30,000 bases of DNA from Chrysomallon squamiferum (taxonomy: Eukaryota; Mollusca; Gastropoda; Neomphalida; Peltospiridae). Below, one piece after another: positions 9,498 to 19,935 of this stretch (the stretch's first letter is position 1; each line of letters begins with the position of its first letter). The stretch is from positions 17,439,894 to 17,469,893 of the forward strand of contig CM022672.1 of NCBI GenBank assembly GCA_012295275.1, given 5' to 3'. The position numbers and the translations under genes were made by a program. Below the pieces are notes generated by a model that had not been told where the DNA came from, did not search any database, and saw only the letters and a program-made list of their open reading frames with translations.

Positions 9498-10089
9498 TCA
9501 AATGAAAGACATATCTGACAGTCACAATAGAGATAACTAATTATTTTACCAACATCATTACAATAAGACCATTTATCCTCAATCGTTTATAACGTCATAA
9601 TCGTGTCCTTTATTTATTTATTTAAATAAGGATAAACAGAATGATAATTCAGAAGAAACTGACAAGTTAGTGAATCGAAATATGCCAGCTGTTCATGGTT
9701 TAAACATGTTTAAACTATGCTAATTTGCACATATTCATATAAATGAACTTTCCAAACTGTTGTAGCACTCGCATAGTGAATAAGTAAAATTACGTCATCG
9801 ATCCTATATACTACTGCATGTTTACTTAGAAAATTTAATTCAGTCGATGGTGGTGGTAGGTTCAGATCGTAGAGATACTGTCACTATGTGTCTGCTTATT
9901 ACATAATAAACAGAACTTTGCTTTTTAGCCAATTTGTACTGTTAACATAATATTGTAAAGGTAGACTGAACTATTTATAATGTAATTTAAAGGACTTTAA
10001 TTCATTCATTCTAATTTCCCGTGGTTCGGCAGAATCTCTATTCTTGCACTGAAACCATCCCAGTTATTCCGTATTTGAGATGATTGATC
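9497..10089. other. AT-rich spacer with short TTTA repeat and an 18-bp palindrome
   Basis: Contains a short TTTA block near 9608-9624 and the palindrome at 9698-9715 listed separately. No coding or RNA gene is seen. Confidence 0.45.
9698..9715. promoter_or_regulatory. 18-bp perfect palindrome containing AAACATGTTT
   Basis: GTTTAAACATGTTTAAAC reads the same on both strands. Its centre, AAACATGTTT, matches the p53-family half-site pattern RRRCWWGYYY. A symmetric protein-binding site is plausible, but the regulatory role is inference. Confidence 0.3.
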
Positions 10090-10300
10090 TCTATTACAAT
10101 AACACAACAACAACAACAAAAACTACTACTACAACTACTGATGCTACTACTACAACCACTACTATTATAATACCAGTGACTTTTCATTACTACTACTACT
10201 GCTGCTGATGTTGCTAATATCATCACTGCCACTACTACTATCATTTCCATTGATATTACTACCACCACCACCACCACTTCTACTGCAACCACTAGCATCT
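10090..10300. repeat. Degenerate (ACT)n/(AAC)n/(ACC)n array
   Basis: AAC units, then degenerate ACT units with CTG, ATC and ACC variants. On the opposite strand it reads as AGT/GGT-rich sequence that includes GTATTATAATAGTAGTGG. That closely resembles the GTATTATAG-AGT units of the minisatellite at 20.7-21.6 kb. The 86-codon minus ORF (Val/Ser/Cys-rich) is repeat translation. Confidence 0.85.
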
Positions 10301-10792
10301 CTTTTCAAATCTCTTTATTTCTTTCGCTTGGTAACTCATGTGATGTACCATTAAAATCCCACCAAGAAACGTACTTAGTTTGCAGTCTGCGCTGTCATGC
10401 ATTGTTCTAAAAATAAAAAAAATAATTGTCTCCTGCTTTCAGAAATAACGCCATCTTAATTTCCAGTCGGACAAACGATGAAAAGCGTGTAGTCTGTGGT
10501 TTTTAGCAAAATGCACGCGATCTCGTCCGCAGGGAAGCCAGTCGCTGGGTAGAAGACACTGCTTGTTCTCGTTGTTTACAAGACAGGTTCATGTTGAAGC
10601 AAACCAGAGCCAGGCGGCCTAGGGCTGATGACAGTATGTCGAACCAATATAGACATTAAATTTCTAACACGCAATGTGTTTCTTTATTAAGAAAAGTAAA
10701 TTGGAGAACGTAAAGATTTAATGAAGTTGTACAAAGCGCTGGTATCTCGGTACGATGATTTATTCAATAAAACGTTTACTCAGGAAGTCGAA
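10301..10792. other. Unique spacer with a CpG-containing patch
   Basis: The stretch 10440-10640 is non-repetitive with raised G+C, but no open frame longer than a few tens of codons is present in it. I report no gene. Confidence 0.4.
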
Positions 10793-10838
10793 AGGAAAGG
10801 AAAGAAAGAAAGAAAGAAAGAAAGAAAAAAAAAAAAGC
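10793..10838. repeat. (AAAG)n microsatellite with poly-A end
   Basis: GGAAA/AAAG units pass into an A run. Simple repeat only. Confidence 0.93.
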
Positions 10839-11149
10839 AACGTCTCGTATAAAAATAACATTTTTCTTTCTTTTTAATTCTTCTTCTTTGGCTATAAAAT
10901 AAGAGATAACAGCGTTTTATAAAATGAATAGTAAGAAGAATATTTTTCAGTTATAAATGGAAGCAGAATGAATGGACACCCAGTTCCTGCAATTCAGAAA
11001 ATAGAATTTTAATTTATCAGTCCAATCAGAAATGTAATTGTCTTTAACTATAAGTAATTGAATTAAATAAATATTAAAAATGTTATCGAAATATAAGAAT
11101 AAAATTAAAAAAACAAATAAATAACCACAACAACAGGTATTATTATCAC

Positions 11150-11150
<1 letters not shown>
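10839..11150. other. AT-rich spacer
   Basis: Nothing beyond AT-rich unique sequence is seen. Confidence 0.45.
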
Positions 11151-11195
<45 letters not shown>

Positions 11196-11213
11196 TTTTT
11201 TTTTTTTTTTTTT
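11151..11213. repeat. (ATT)n followed by poly-T
   Basis: ATT units to about 11193, then a T run of about 20. The Ile-rich minus-strand ORF across it is an artefact. Confidence 0.95.
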
Positions 11214-11410
11214 ATTCCAATTATAAATATAATAGTTAGAATTAAAAAGCCTTCAGCATATAGGTAATTGGATTTCACATAATTTATCAGCATTATCATC
11301 AGCATCCTTAAAATAATTATAATCAAACTAATTTGTTGTACTAACGTGAATGTGAAATAGCTCAATGAGCGTAATGAAATCTATTGATTTTGGAACCAGT
11401 CGCACTTCTG

Positions 11411-11469
11411 ACCACAAAAAAAAAAGGTAGAATTTAAAAAAAAAAAAAAAAAAAGAGAGAGAGAGAGAG
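11411..11469. repeat. Poly-A tracts followed by (GA)n
   Basis: Two A runs (about 11415-11425 and 11436-11454) and a GA run to 11469. Confidence 0.93.
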
Positions 11470-11870
11470 TGATTTTTGTATTTCTGACTAGGATCTTGGG
11501 AAAACAGTGGAGCAGGCTGTCCAGAAGAGGACTGATCCTGAAGTAATTCACGTGTTAGGTTTGACGTACAACTACTGAACTACACACCGTTCCTTTAGCA
11601 GTCCTTGTGTACTCTCTCGCTGTTTTCATACAGCAGCCGTGAGAGAATACAATTATTTTGTTTACGACGAAACGCGCAAGACAAAAACACAGCTAAGGTC
11701 AGAAGAGCACAGTCAGGAGTACTTTTAATTAATTTGTGACAGGTGAACATTGTTGTTAGTTTGGTTTATTCGAGTTGTGCTCCTGCTTTGCTGAACCGAT
11801 GAATGGATTATTTCGCTAATCTCTAATATGAACAGGTACACTGTGATCACTGCTAAAAGACACTATAGCA
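11470..11870. other. Unique island containing a bulged hairpin (11613-11646)
   Basis: Non-repetitive sequence. TCTCTCGCTG at 11613-11622 can pair with CAGC (11631-11634) and GAGAGA (11641-11646), leaving a six-base bulge and an eight-base loop. No gene is recognised. Confidence 0.4.
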
Positions 11871-11895
11871 CAAAAAAAAAATAATAATAATAAAA

Positions 11896-11926
<31 letters not shown>
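11871..11926. repeat. A-rich tract with AAT units
   Basis: A run, a few AAT/AAAAT units, then a long A run. It could be the poly-A tail of a retroposed copy, but the upstream sequence is not recognisable as one. Confidence 0.9.
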
Positions 11927-11927
<1 letters not shown>

Positions 11928-13295
11928 CAAAATGTTAATAATAAATGGGTATATCCAAGTTCATGGTATTTTCCCTGTGAATTATTGAAATTGCAGAAAG
12001 AAATCTCGATTCTTCTTATCTGTTTGTATCATGTTCGTAATAAACGAGATTTCAATAACTTCTTATCTATTTGTCCTGATAAAGGATGCTGATATGATCG
12101 GAATTTTTATTTATTATTAAAACAAATCTAGCCTAATGAAAAGAACCAGTAGTAAGTTCTAATGTTATTGTCATGAAACTGGTGTTTTCGAAATTATCTA
12201 TCACAAAAAGAAAATAATGTATTATTTTCTACACGTATCCTGGTATCGTCTCGTGTTTGAAATATTAATTGGAAAAATGCAAAGATTTAATTAAGTATTC
12301 ATGGCATATATTGAATGAAATTCTTACTAAAGACGTCCAAACGGAAAAAAAAAATACTAAAAAATCTGATGTTTTATTATCGCAAGTTCTATTCGTTCTT
12401 AAATATAAAAATCACCGTAGTATGTGCTGCAATATTGCTCTTCGTTTATCATTTATAAATAATTAGTGTCAGTATTCGATATGAACTGAATGTAATTTCA
12501 AGCTTATGTTTATTACTGAAGCATCTCTTCTGTGGGATGAAGTAAAACAAATGCCAGAATGTCAGTGTAATCTAATGTTAAGATGGTTCATTACAGAGTC
12601 CACATAAACTGTATTTTCAGAATCATTTGAGTGACGAGAATTTTGAATAAAGAAAAAACTACCTGAAACAAACATCCGTGTGTGTGTGAAATATTATGCA
12701 TTTTGTATATGTATCTACTACATACGTTTCTTCAGAATCGTCTACATCATTGTCATCAGTTTTTTTATGGACACATGAGCATTATAACTAAAGATAGCAG
12801 CATTAGCTCGCTTTATAAAATTTTCTCTTCTATTTTGAATCTTCAAGTCCATCATGCGCAAAACATACATAATTTTCAATTTTCGACTTTTAGAAAACGC
12901 TCTTCTCTTTAACACTCTTCCCTGTTTTCACGTTGCGTCATCCGATCAGTGGTGTGATCTAATTTCGCCTTTCTCTGATGTAATTAGGCTAGCTTCACTA
13001 ACTATAGCATTAATCTCATTTTGTACGCCATCAGAATAACAGGCTGTCCAGAATTTTCGTAGTTCGCCGACAAGAAATGATTATGAAACAGAGGGAAAAA
13101 GAAACATATTTTTTTATCTAACGAGCTCATATTTTGTGAAAATGTGACATATTAAGTGCTATAAAAATAAACTGTGGTTAAGAAGGAGATATGAAATGTT
13201 TGTTAGGGAAAATATTGCGGTGTTTTTACGACAATACGCTTAATATGAATAAGATGGTAAAAAAAAAAAGAAAAAGAAGAAAAAAAGATGTTCTG
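11927..13295. other. AT-rich region without recognised gene
   Basis: Three short plus-strand frames (12269-12466, 12682-12912, 12854-13039) have ordinary chance lengths for this composition and unrecognised translations. The most complex part is about 12915-13060. It contains GCGTCATC and GTAATTAGGCTAGC words and could be a conserved non-coding element. An A/G-rich tract lies at 13259-13288. Confidence 0.35.
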
Positions 13296-13452
13296 TTTAA
13301 TTAATAATTACTAAGTAAATTGAAAGCTGAGTTAATTATTAATTAGATAGTGAAAAAAGTAAGTTAGTTAATTATCAGATAGTAAAAAAAATATATAATC
13401 TGTTAATTATTAGCCTGATGGTAAAACGTATGTTAATTATGTGTCAGTAAAC
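13296..13452. repeat. Degenerate ~35-bp tandem repeat carrying GTTAATTAT
   Basis: GTTAATTAT recurs at 13331, 13367, 13402 and 13432, with a related GTTTAATTAAT at about 13295. Between copies, related words follow in the same order: AGATAGTGAAAA, AGATAGTAAAA, TGATGGTAAAA. Spacings are about 36, 36, 35 and 30 bp. The cores contain TTAATTA, a homeodomain-type motif. GTTAATTATTAAT at 13331 is close to the HNF1 consensus GTTAATNATTAAC. The repeat is visible; binding is inference. Confidence 0.65.
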
Positions 13453-13725
13453 TAGAAGATTAGATTTTTTTATTTATTTATTTTTGGCTTCAGCTGCGAA
13501 GAAAGAGAGAAGAAGTTTTAACCTTTGTATCTGTAAATAATTTCAATTTACAAATTTAAGGTGAAGAACATGACATATTTTCCTGATATTGGCAATTCTT
13601 CACAGTTGAAAACGAATACAAAAAATAACTTTCTAAAAGATATGAAGGATTTTATTACGATATACATATAATATAAGTAAGATATGATTTTCACGCAATA
13701 TAATGCACATCTCCAAAAAGAAAAC

Positions 13726-13759
<34 letters not shown>
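13726..13759. repeat. (AC)n microsatellite
   Basis: Clean AC run. The Cys/Val-rich minus-strand ORF start is repeat translation. Confidence 0.95.
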
Positions 13760-13761
<2 letters not shown>

Positions 13762-15340
13762 AAACCACCCCAAACATTTTAATTACCATTTATAAACTGA
13801 ATCTATATTTCAATGATATTTTAATATTCTTTTTTTGATATGGGTTTTGTGCGTGGATGTGTGTGTACGTGACAATATTAGTTTGTACGTGCGTGGTTAT
13901 TTGTTTTTGTTTTTTGTGAATCTTTGCATATCAGTGTGTGTCGTCAGGACACTTTTAGTACAAACTCATCCAGCACACACAAAATAGCCAATACACAAAA
14001 TAACAAAACACAGCATGCTGTAACATACAATACAGTATTGTTTTGTTTTATTTCAACTTAATCGTCCTTTATTTTATTGTCATTTTTTACTTCCCTCTTT
14101 CACTGACTTTTTTCTCTCTCTCTCTCTCCATTTTAAAAAAAATAGAATTATTTAATTTATTTATTTACTTATTTTTTATTATTATTTTTAAAAACAGCTT
14201 TATTACAATTAAACTGAAAATATATAGGAAAGGAAATGAAAATGAAATTGTTTCCCGGAACTCGCAACGAAATACAAAAGATTCATCTTGTTAAGCCAAT
14301 TATTATTTGTGACTTCCGCCGTGTTCCCGAGAGAGAAAAAAAACTTAACCAGACACACATCGATTTCTGTAACTACTTCCTTTTTACTTTTCTTATTATT
14401 AGTTTCTCTTTCTTTTCTTTTTTTTCTTCTTTTTTCTTTTTATTTATTTATTTATTTTTTTTTTTTTTTTTTTTACCATTCTGCTATAACTGTCGAGAGA
14501 TGTATTTGTTTTTCCGAGGTCTGTCACAAATACACGCCCTGAAAGGTTTACCTAGATGCGTCTTCACTCAGTTTGTATTTCGCACGTCACGGCTGATCTG
14601 TCGGTTTTCAATTCCAAATATTTACTCTGTGTTTTTTTTTTTTTCAATTTGATTGATCGATACTGTATTGGAATTCTCGCCTGAGTTCTTGTGTTTCATC
14701 ATTAGCACAATTTAAGAAATGAAACAGAGAGAAAAGAAAACTTAAAAAAATATATATATATAAAAAAAAAGATATATTACAAAAAGAAGAAAATTGCTTC
14801 TCATTCCTCATTATCTCAGTTTACTAAATCAATTTTCTTAACATCTTTTTTTTTTTTTTTTTTTTTTTTCTTTTTATTTTCAGTTTATTTATCTGTCCTT
14901 TGTTAAAAACAAAATATAAAAGCCGACTAATTTAAAAACATTAAAAACAAAAAAAACAATTAAAGATAAATAATATTAATCATAACAATAAATAAAGCAT
15001 AAAAACGTACATCTACAATAGAAATATGGATTTAATGTATTCCTAAACTGTTAAAGTAGTTTTAAATACTTAATGAAAGATACTGAACTTTGTGAATTCT
15101 TTATAACTAGTCTTTCATCATCAATGGCTAAATGCTTAGTAAATTACCTTAAATATAAAATGGAAGTTTCTGTATGTTTGTCATGCTTTTGTTATTAAGA
15201 AGCATTTGTCTCCACATTAAATAAAACAGTCGAAATGAAATGGGCACATTGTGCTAAGAAAGTTAATATCTTGTGTGTAAAGTGAAATAGTGAACTTTGA
15301 AATAGAATCAAAATTATATATTTTGTTTAATTTCTGACAT
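13760..15340. repeat. AT-rich region with many poly-T, CT and TA tracts
   Basis: Low-complexity tracts include CT at 14113-14128, T-rich sequence 14390-14475, a T run 14629-14644, AT/TA 14747-14764 and a T run 14846-14870. The plus-strand frames between 14043 and 14652 are Phe/Leu/Ser-rich because of T-runs and are not credible genes. The rest is AT-rich unique sequence. Confidence 0.7.
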
Positions 15341-15435
15341 GAATTTTTTTTTTTCTCTTTTTCTTTTTCTTTATTGATTTTTTTATTTTATTTTATTTTA
15401 TTTTATTTTTTTTTTTGAATTTTTTTTTTTTTTAA
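15341..15435. repeat. T-rich tract with (TTTTA)n
   Basis: T-runs with CTTTTT words surround five or six TTTTA units at about 15381-15406. Confidence 0.93.
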
Positions 15436-16080
15436 CTCGATCAGGTAATTGTTGAAAACAATACTAATTTATTAATTAGATTATATAATCATGCGTGTGC
15501 ATGTGTCTGTGTGTTAGCGAGAGTGTTTCCAAATGGGAAACAACATGAAATAATGCTTTCACTACGTTACCACGCAACGTGATACCATTCACGGAATGTT
15601 TTATTCTGAAACCAGTCTTTTTTATTCCAGTGATTCCTAAACGAAATTTTCTGTTAATCTAAATAATTTATCAATGACATTATCACATGGTATCGACAAT
15701 GCAGGTATTACCACCAGTGATATATCTACATATCACACAGAGCAGATTTAATCCTGAAAATAAAAGTAAGTTAATGAATAGCTTCTTTTTCGTTTCATTC
15801 ACACTGAGTTTTCAGAATATTTTATTTCACACTGTCTAGAATTCTCGGCTGGTTATCGTTTCGTAGGTCAAGCATGAAATTCGTTTCTCCATTTATCAAC
15901 AAAACAAATATCTTTTCTTCCTTCTTGGAAGTGTAATCTCTTTGTCTGGACCGCCATCAGGGTATTGAATCTATATCAATATTTCCACGTATATGTTTGT
16001 GTCTCTGTGTGTGTGATTGTGTGTGTAATACATTTTTGTTATTATTAATTAAAGATTGGTAACAACTTAATATACACTCA
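15436..16080. other. Unique spacer, one X-box-like motif
   Basis: AT-rich unique sequence. GTTACCACGCAAC at 15566-15578 resembles an imperfect RFX X-box (GTTACC and GCAAC halves). A short TG stretch lies near 16001-16026. No gene is recognised. Confidence 0.4.
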
Positions 16081-16103
16081 GACACATACACAGAGAAAAA
16101 GGC

Positions 16104-16446
<343 letters not shown>

Positions 16447-17040
16447 AAGTCGTCACTACTATTCGTGAAAATCGATGGAACAATTGGAAAATGTCGCAAA
16501 AGCATCAAGTCCCCTGGGGACGCTTCTGATGAAAGTGTAATCCTTACTCTCCAAACTGTGCTCAGAGAAAGGAACTCTGACCTACAGCCAGGCATTTAAT
16601 GACCTTATTTGTAGACAACTCACTGCCACAAACTGTTTTAAATTGTTACAGATAGAACCATAAAATCTCTGTCTTGCAGAAATTGCGCTTAATGCCCGGA
16701 GTTGTAGAAATCCCATTGCTTGAAGTCGTTTTATATTGGCAAAATCGTTAACCATTTATTGTATAATTTTTCTGTATATCTTTTTTTTTTTTTTTTATGA
16801 GTGTCATGCAGGAAATACGTTTGATATCGACACTTGCAGAAAATCTATAAAGTCTGAAACTGTTTTAAGTTGTTTTAGAAAGAATAGTTAATCATTCTTT
16901 TTTTTTTTTTCTGGAAAATTCTACAGAACTACAAATAAGATTTTATTATTTACAAAATAAATAAAACAAAAACATTAAATAACATTTTATAGTTTGAGTC
17001 AAACAAAGAAAAACACACACACCCCCATAATGAAATAAAT
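16447..17040. other. Unique sequence with poly-T runs
   Basis: The first 150 bp (16447-16600) are higher-complexity and open in the GA-derived frame, reading CRKSIKSPGDASDESVILTL. I do not recognise this and it may be chance. T runs occur at about 16780-16797 and 16898-16910. Confidence 0.4.
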
Positions 17041-17050
17041 ACAGTAAATG

Positions 17051-17235
17051 AATGATAATAATAATAATAATAATAGATATTATTATTATTAAATAAAACA
17101 ATAAATAATAATAAATTAATTTAGCAAATAATTCATAAAATAAAATAAAATAATGAAAATGAAATGAAATCAAGAAAGAAAGAAAGAAAGAAAGAAAGAA
17201 AATAATTTAAAAAAAATTTAAATAATAATAATAAT
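17051..17235. repeat. (AAT)n, AAAT and (AAAG)n repeats with an AAT/ATT palindrome
   Basis: AAT units meet ATT units head to head. Fourteen-base arms at 17062-17075 and 17078-17091 are exact reverse complements with a two-base centre. AAATA/AAAAT sequence, AAAG units (about 17174-17201) and further AAT units follow. Confidence 0.9.
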
Positions 17236-17569
17236 CATAATAAATCTTCTTACTACTGTCGTTTTAAAGACAATCCCGGAAATAATTATTTTTTAAATTT
17301 ACTTGCTAATTTACTGATAAAATGCATATCTCTTTTTCTTTCATAATGATGTTTTTCCTCCGCTGATTTGTTGTTCTATGACAACATCTTTCTAACCAGT
17401 CTGAATAAATGAAAACTTTATCCGAGCTTAAAGAGATGAAATTCATCTTTCGGTTAATAAGCTTTGTCGTCAAGTATGCTACATTTCTTTAAAGCCACAA
17501 ATCTTGTAGCTTTTAAAGAGACATAATCATACTGTGCTTCTAATTTCTATGACTGGCAACCGTACAACA
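17236..17569. other. Unique AT-rich spacer
   Basis: No coding or RNA feature is supported. Confidence 0.45.
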
Positions 17570-17722
17570 CATTATTATTATTTTTTTTAAAGTTAATGGT
17601 ATTATTAAAGGTAATAATATTATTAAATGAAATAAAAATAAATAAGTAAATAAATAAAAATAAATAAATAAATAATAAACATAAATAAATAATTTTTTTT
17701 TTATTATTATTTTTTTTTATAA
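17570..17722. repeat. A/T-only low-complexity region with (AAAT)n
   Basis: ATT/ATTA blocks, AAAT units around 17634-17692 and T runs 17693-17719. Minus-strand Phe/Ile/Leu ORFs are artefacts. Confidence 0.9.
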
Positions 17723-17842
17723 TGTATATAACACATACCTGACACAATATATATCGTATTATCGGGCTTTCTCGATCATAAACACATTATCTGATGCATG
17801 GAGAAAGATGCATATCTGTTCTAATCCACAAGGTCCTAGGGT

Positions 17843-17847
<5 letters not shown>

Positions 17848-17877
<30 letters not shown>
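17848..17877. repeat. Poly-A tract
   Basis: An uninterrupted A run of about 30. The flanks are unique. It could mark the tail of a retroposed sequence on its left, but no target-site duplication was found. Confidence 0.93.
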
Positions 17878-17878
<1 letters not shown>

Positions 17879-18283
17879 GAGGTTAAAATGGTTAGATCGA
17901 ATACAGCCAGGGGCACGGTATTTAATGAAATAATCCAGCCCGGAGGACAATCATTGTCAAAGTGACTTTATTTAATAAACAGCCTCACGTCTACATCACA
18001 CGAGCAGGGTGAAAGATACGTAAATTGCGAAACGGTTGTCCAAAATCGGCATGCTGCATTAGTTACAAACTGAAAGAAAACAGAGGGCTATGTAAATTTT
18101 CTGTTGTCGTTTTACGTGGCGCCTGGTCCAGTTTCCGCAATTCCCTGCGTCCCTGGAGAACGGCTGGAAACAGAAAACATCCCAATTAGGAAAGTCAGAA
18201 AATCAGGTTAGTGTGGCGATTATGTAATTAGAAACGCACTCACGATTTTAACTGCGCATGCTCGAACGAAAGGCGTGTGCTTC
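17878..18283. other. High-complexity, CpG-containing island
   Basis: Non-repetitive sequence richer in G+C than the surroundings. It contains two TAATTA/CAATTAG homeodomain-like words and CTGCGCATGCTC (about 18252-18263), which is close to the NRF1 consensus. This is a candidate conserved non-coding or promoter-proximal element. No long open frame is present. Confidence 0.3.
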
Positions 18284-18311
18284 CTGGATGATGTAAGAAT
18301 TATTCATCCAG
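18284..18311. repeat. Hairpin, 8-bp perfect stem
   Basis: CTGGATGA (18284-18291) and TCATCCAG (18304-18311) are exact reverse complements with a 12-base loop. Function is unknown. Confidence 0.5.
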
Positions 18312-18491
18312 AGAGTTTAAAAATGGTCAAAGAGGTAAAAAAAAGAGAAAGGGCTGCTTTATTATGGTTCCAAATGGGTGTGTCGTTATATTAGCACATT
18401 TTTACCACAATTTATTATGTAGGTGTTATAGGAATATTTTCTCCATTTTTTTGTTATCGATCGCAGAATGAATGGTCATGGCTTTGGCGCG

Positions 18492-18703
18492 TGATGTCAT
18501 GTTTTGATCGTTTGACGTCAGAACTGACAAAAATGGCTGCGGCAGATCAAAATGACTTAAAACAGGAAAAGAAAAGCTTTATGTTGATGAAAAATAAATT
18601 AAGAAGAAAACCTCTCGCAGTGACCTATTTAGGCCTGTTTTACAATAATTACAATCCGTCAGATCCTTCAGTCATCTTTTCATGTATGCTTATTTTTTTC
18701 TAA
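18492..18703 (+). other. CRE-like sites followed by a short ORF starting MAAAD
   Basis: TGATGTCA (18492-18499) and a perfect TGACGTCA (18513-18520) lie just upstream of an ATG at 18533 in good Kozak-like context (AAAAATGG). The ATG opens a 56-codon frame to TAA at 18701-18703, beginning MAAADQNDLKQEKKSFMLMK. The N-terminal part is hydrophilic and plausible; the end becomes generic Phe/Leu/Ser from AT-rich DNA. ATG within AAAATGGC also matches a YY1-type motif, so the segment may be promoter-like rather than coding. The family is unrecognised. Confidence 0.22.
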
Positions 18704-18740
18704 GTTTTCTTACGCGATATAATTAGAAAAGTCATTTACT

Positions 18741-18795
18741 TTTTACTTTTTATTTTATTTTTTTTTTTTTATTTTTTTTTTTTTTTTTTTTTTTA
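18741..18795. repeat. Poly-T tract
   Basis: T runs with A interruptions. Low complexity only. Confidence 0.93.
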
Positions 18796-19875
18796 ACGCG
18801 AAAAGAAATTTAAAGAAAGTACGTGCGGCTTAATAAAAGCACTGTCGCAAAGCCATACAGGCTTCACTGCAACAATTAAAATGAAAGCGTCTGACATACA
18901 TGTTCTAGGATCCACCATTAAACAAAATAATTACGCGCTTGGAGCACCAAGGAACATCACAGTACTTTTCACCTAGGAGTTACGATCTTAATTACTTCAC
19001 TGTCACTCTCGACATGATAATTATCTATCATGTTAAAACCAAAAAAAAAGTTAAAATATAATAGTTTGAGTGTCTACATTACCCCCCAAACACACACACA
19101 TACACACATTTTGTCTTATAGATTTTACTTATATATCTCAGAACTGCTTGTAAGAAAACTAAAACAAAAAAAATGTCATGGTTTCTACATAGGGCTGGAT
19201 GGACGTTTCGATCGTGGATGTTTTTTCGCAATTATATACTGTCATTTCACTCTTGCAAATACAATATAAAGATCTGTAACGTCTTGGTTTATACTGTCAT
19301 CATTTCTTTTAGACTTAGCGACATCATGGACAGAATCAGTTCATATATACTGTATCTGGGTTTTTGTTTTTTTTGTGTATGCGCTGTGAGTTGTATTATG
19401 GGAGTGTCATCTGTGCAAATGAGATTCATGCTGACATTCAAAATTATATTTACAAGCGGAGTGGCATCAGAAGTGTGTTTGTTCTAAAATTTCCGTAAAT
19501 CAAGATTAGCATTCCTGTATTCTAATGGCAAAAACCACTTTTTGTAAGCGAGTGGTGAGATAAGTTTAGTTGACTGCGTTTTCGGGTCACTGCACAGATG
19601 GAGTGGGGAATAATTACAAACGAAGGAACCAGTCTTCTCTGTGTCTGCGGGCATTCGTATTGATTTGTAAGGCTTTCAAGATTCACTTGTTGTTCTCGGT
19701 TTTTCACATACAATCGATGTTAATTTTCAATGGCTCCAGGTTATCTCCAATTGTTTGTTGTTCTCGTATTACGTTCTTTTTTCTCACTAAAGTTCATCCC
19801 AGTGGAATACGTTTGTGTACGCAAGCACACACACTTCTGTGAGTGCTTATATACATGCATGCAAGTTTACATCTA
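18796..19875. other. Unique region, no recognised gene
   Basis: Contains a CA stretch near 19091-19109 and the GATA-containing dyad at 19012-19033 listed separately. Plus-strand frames at 19173-19487 (104 codons) and 19570-19842 (90 codons) are rich in Cys, Phe and Ile and are not recognised. Their lengths are at the upper end of what I would expect by chance here, but nothing in them looks like a domain. Confidence 0.35.
19012..19033. promoter_or_regulatory. Dyad with clustered GATA/TATC cores
   Basis: ACATGATA (19012-19019) and TATCATGT (19026-19033) are exact reverse complements. Overlapping them is the perfect palindrome GATAATTATC (19016-19025). Three GATA-type cores therefore fall within 22 bp on alternating strands. 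A GATA-factor site is possible by motif only. Confidence 0.3.
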
Positions 19876-19935
19876 TACAATATACACACAAACACATACA
19901 TACATACATACATACATATATACATATATAAAAAT
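19876..19935. repeat. (ACAT)n microsatellite
   Basis: ACAC/ACAT units pass into ATAT. It is in the opposite orientation to the TGTA array at 22.53-22.74 kb. Confidence 0.9.

Noticed and set aside
17848-17877. Poly-A tract as the tail of a processed pseudogene
   Set aside because: No coding remnant upstream and no flanking direct repeats could be seen.
19173-19842. 104- and 90-codon plus-strand ORFs
   Set aside because: They are Cys/Phe/Ile-rich with no domain, start context or splice support, and are most likely chance frames in AT-rich DNA.
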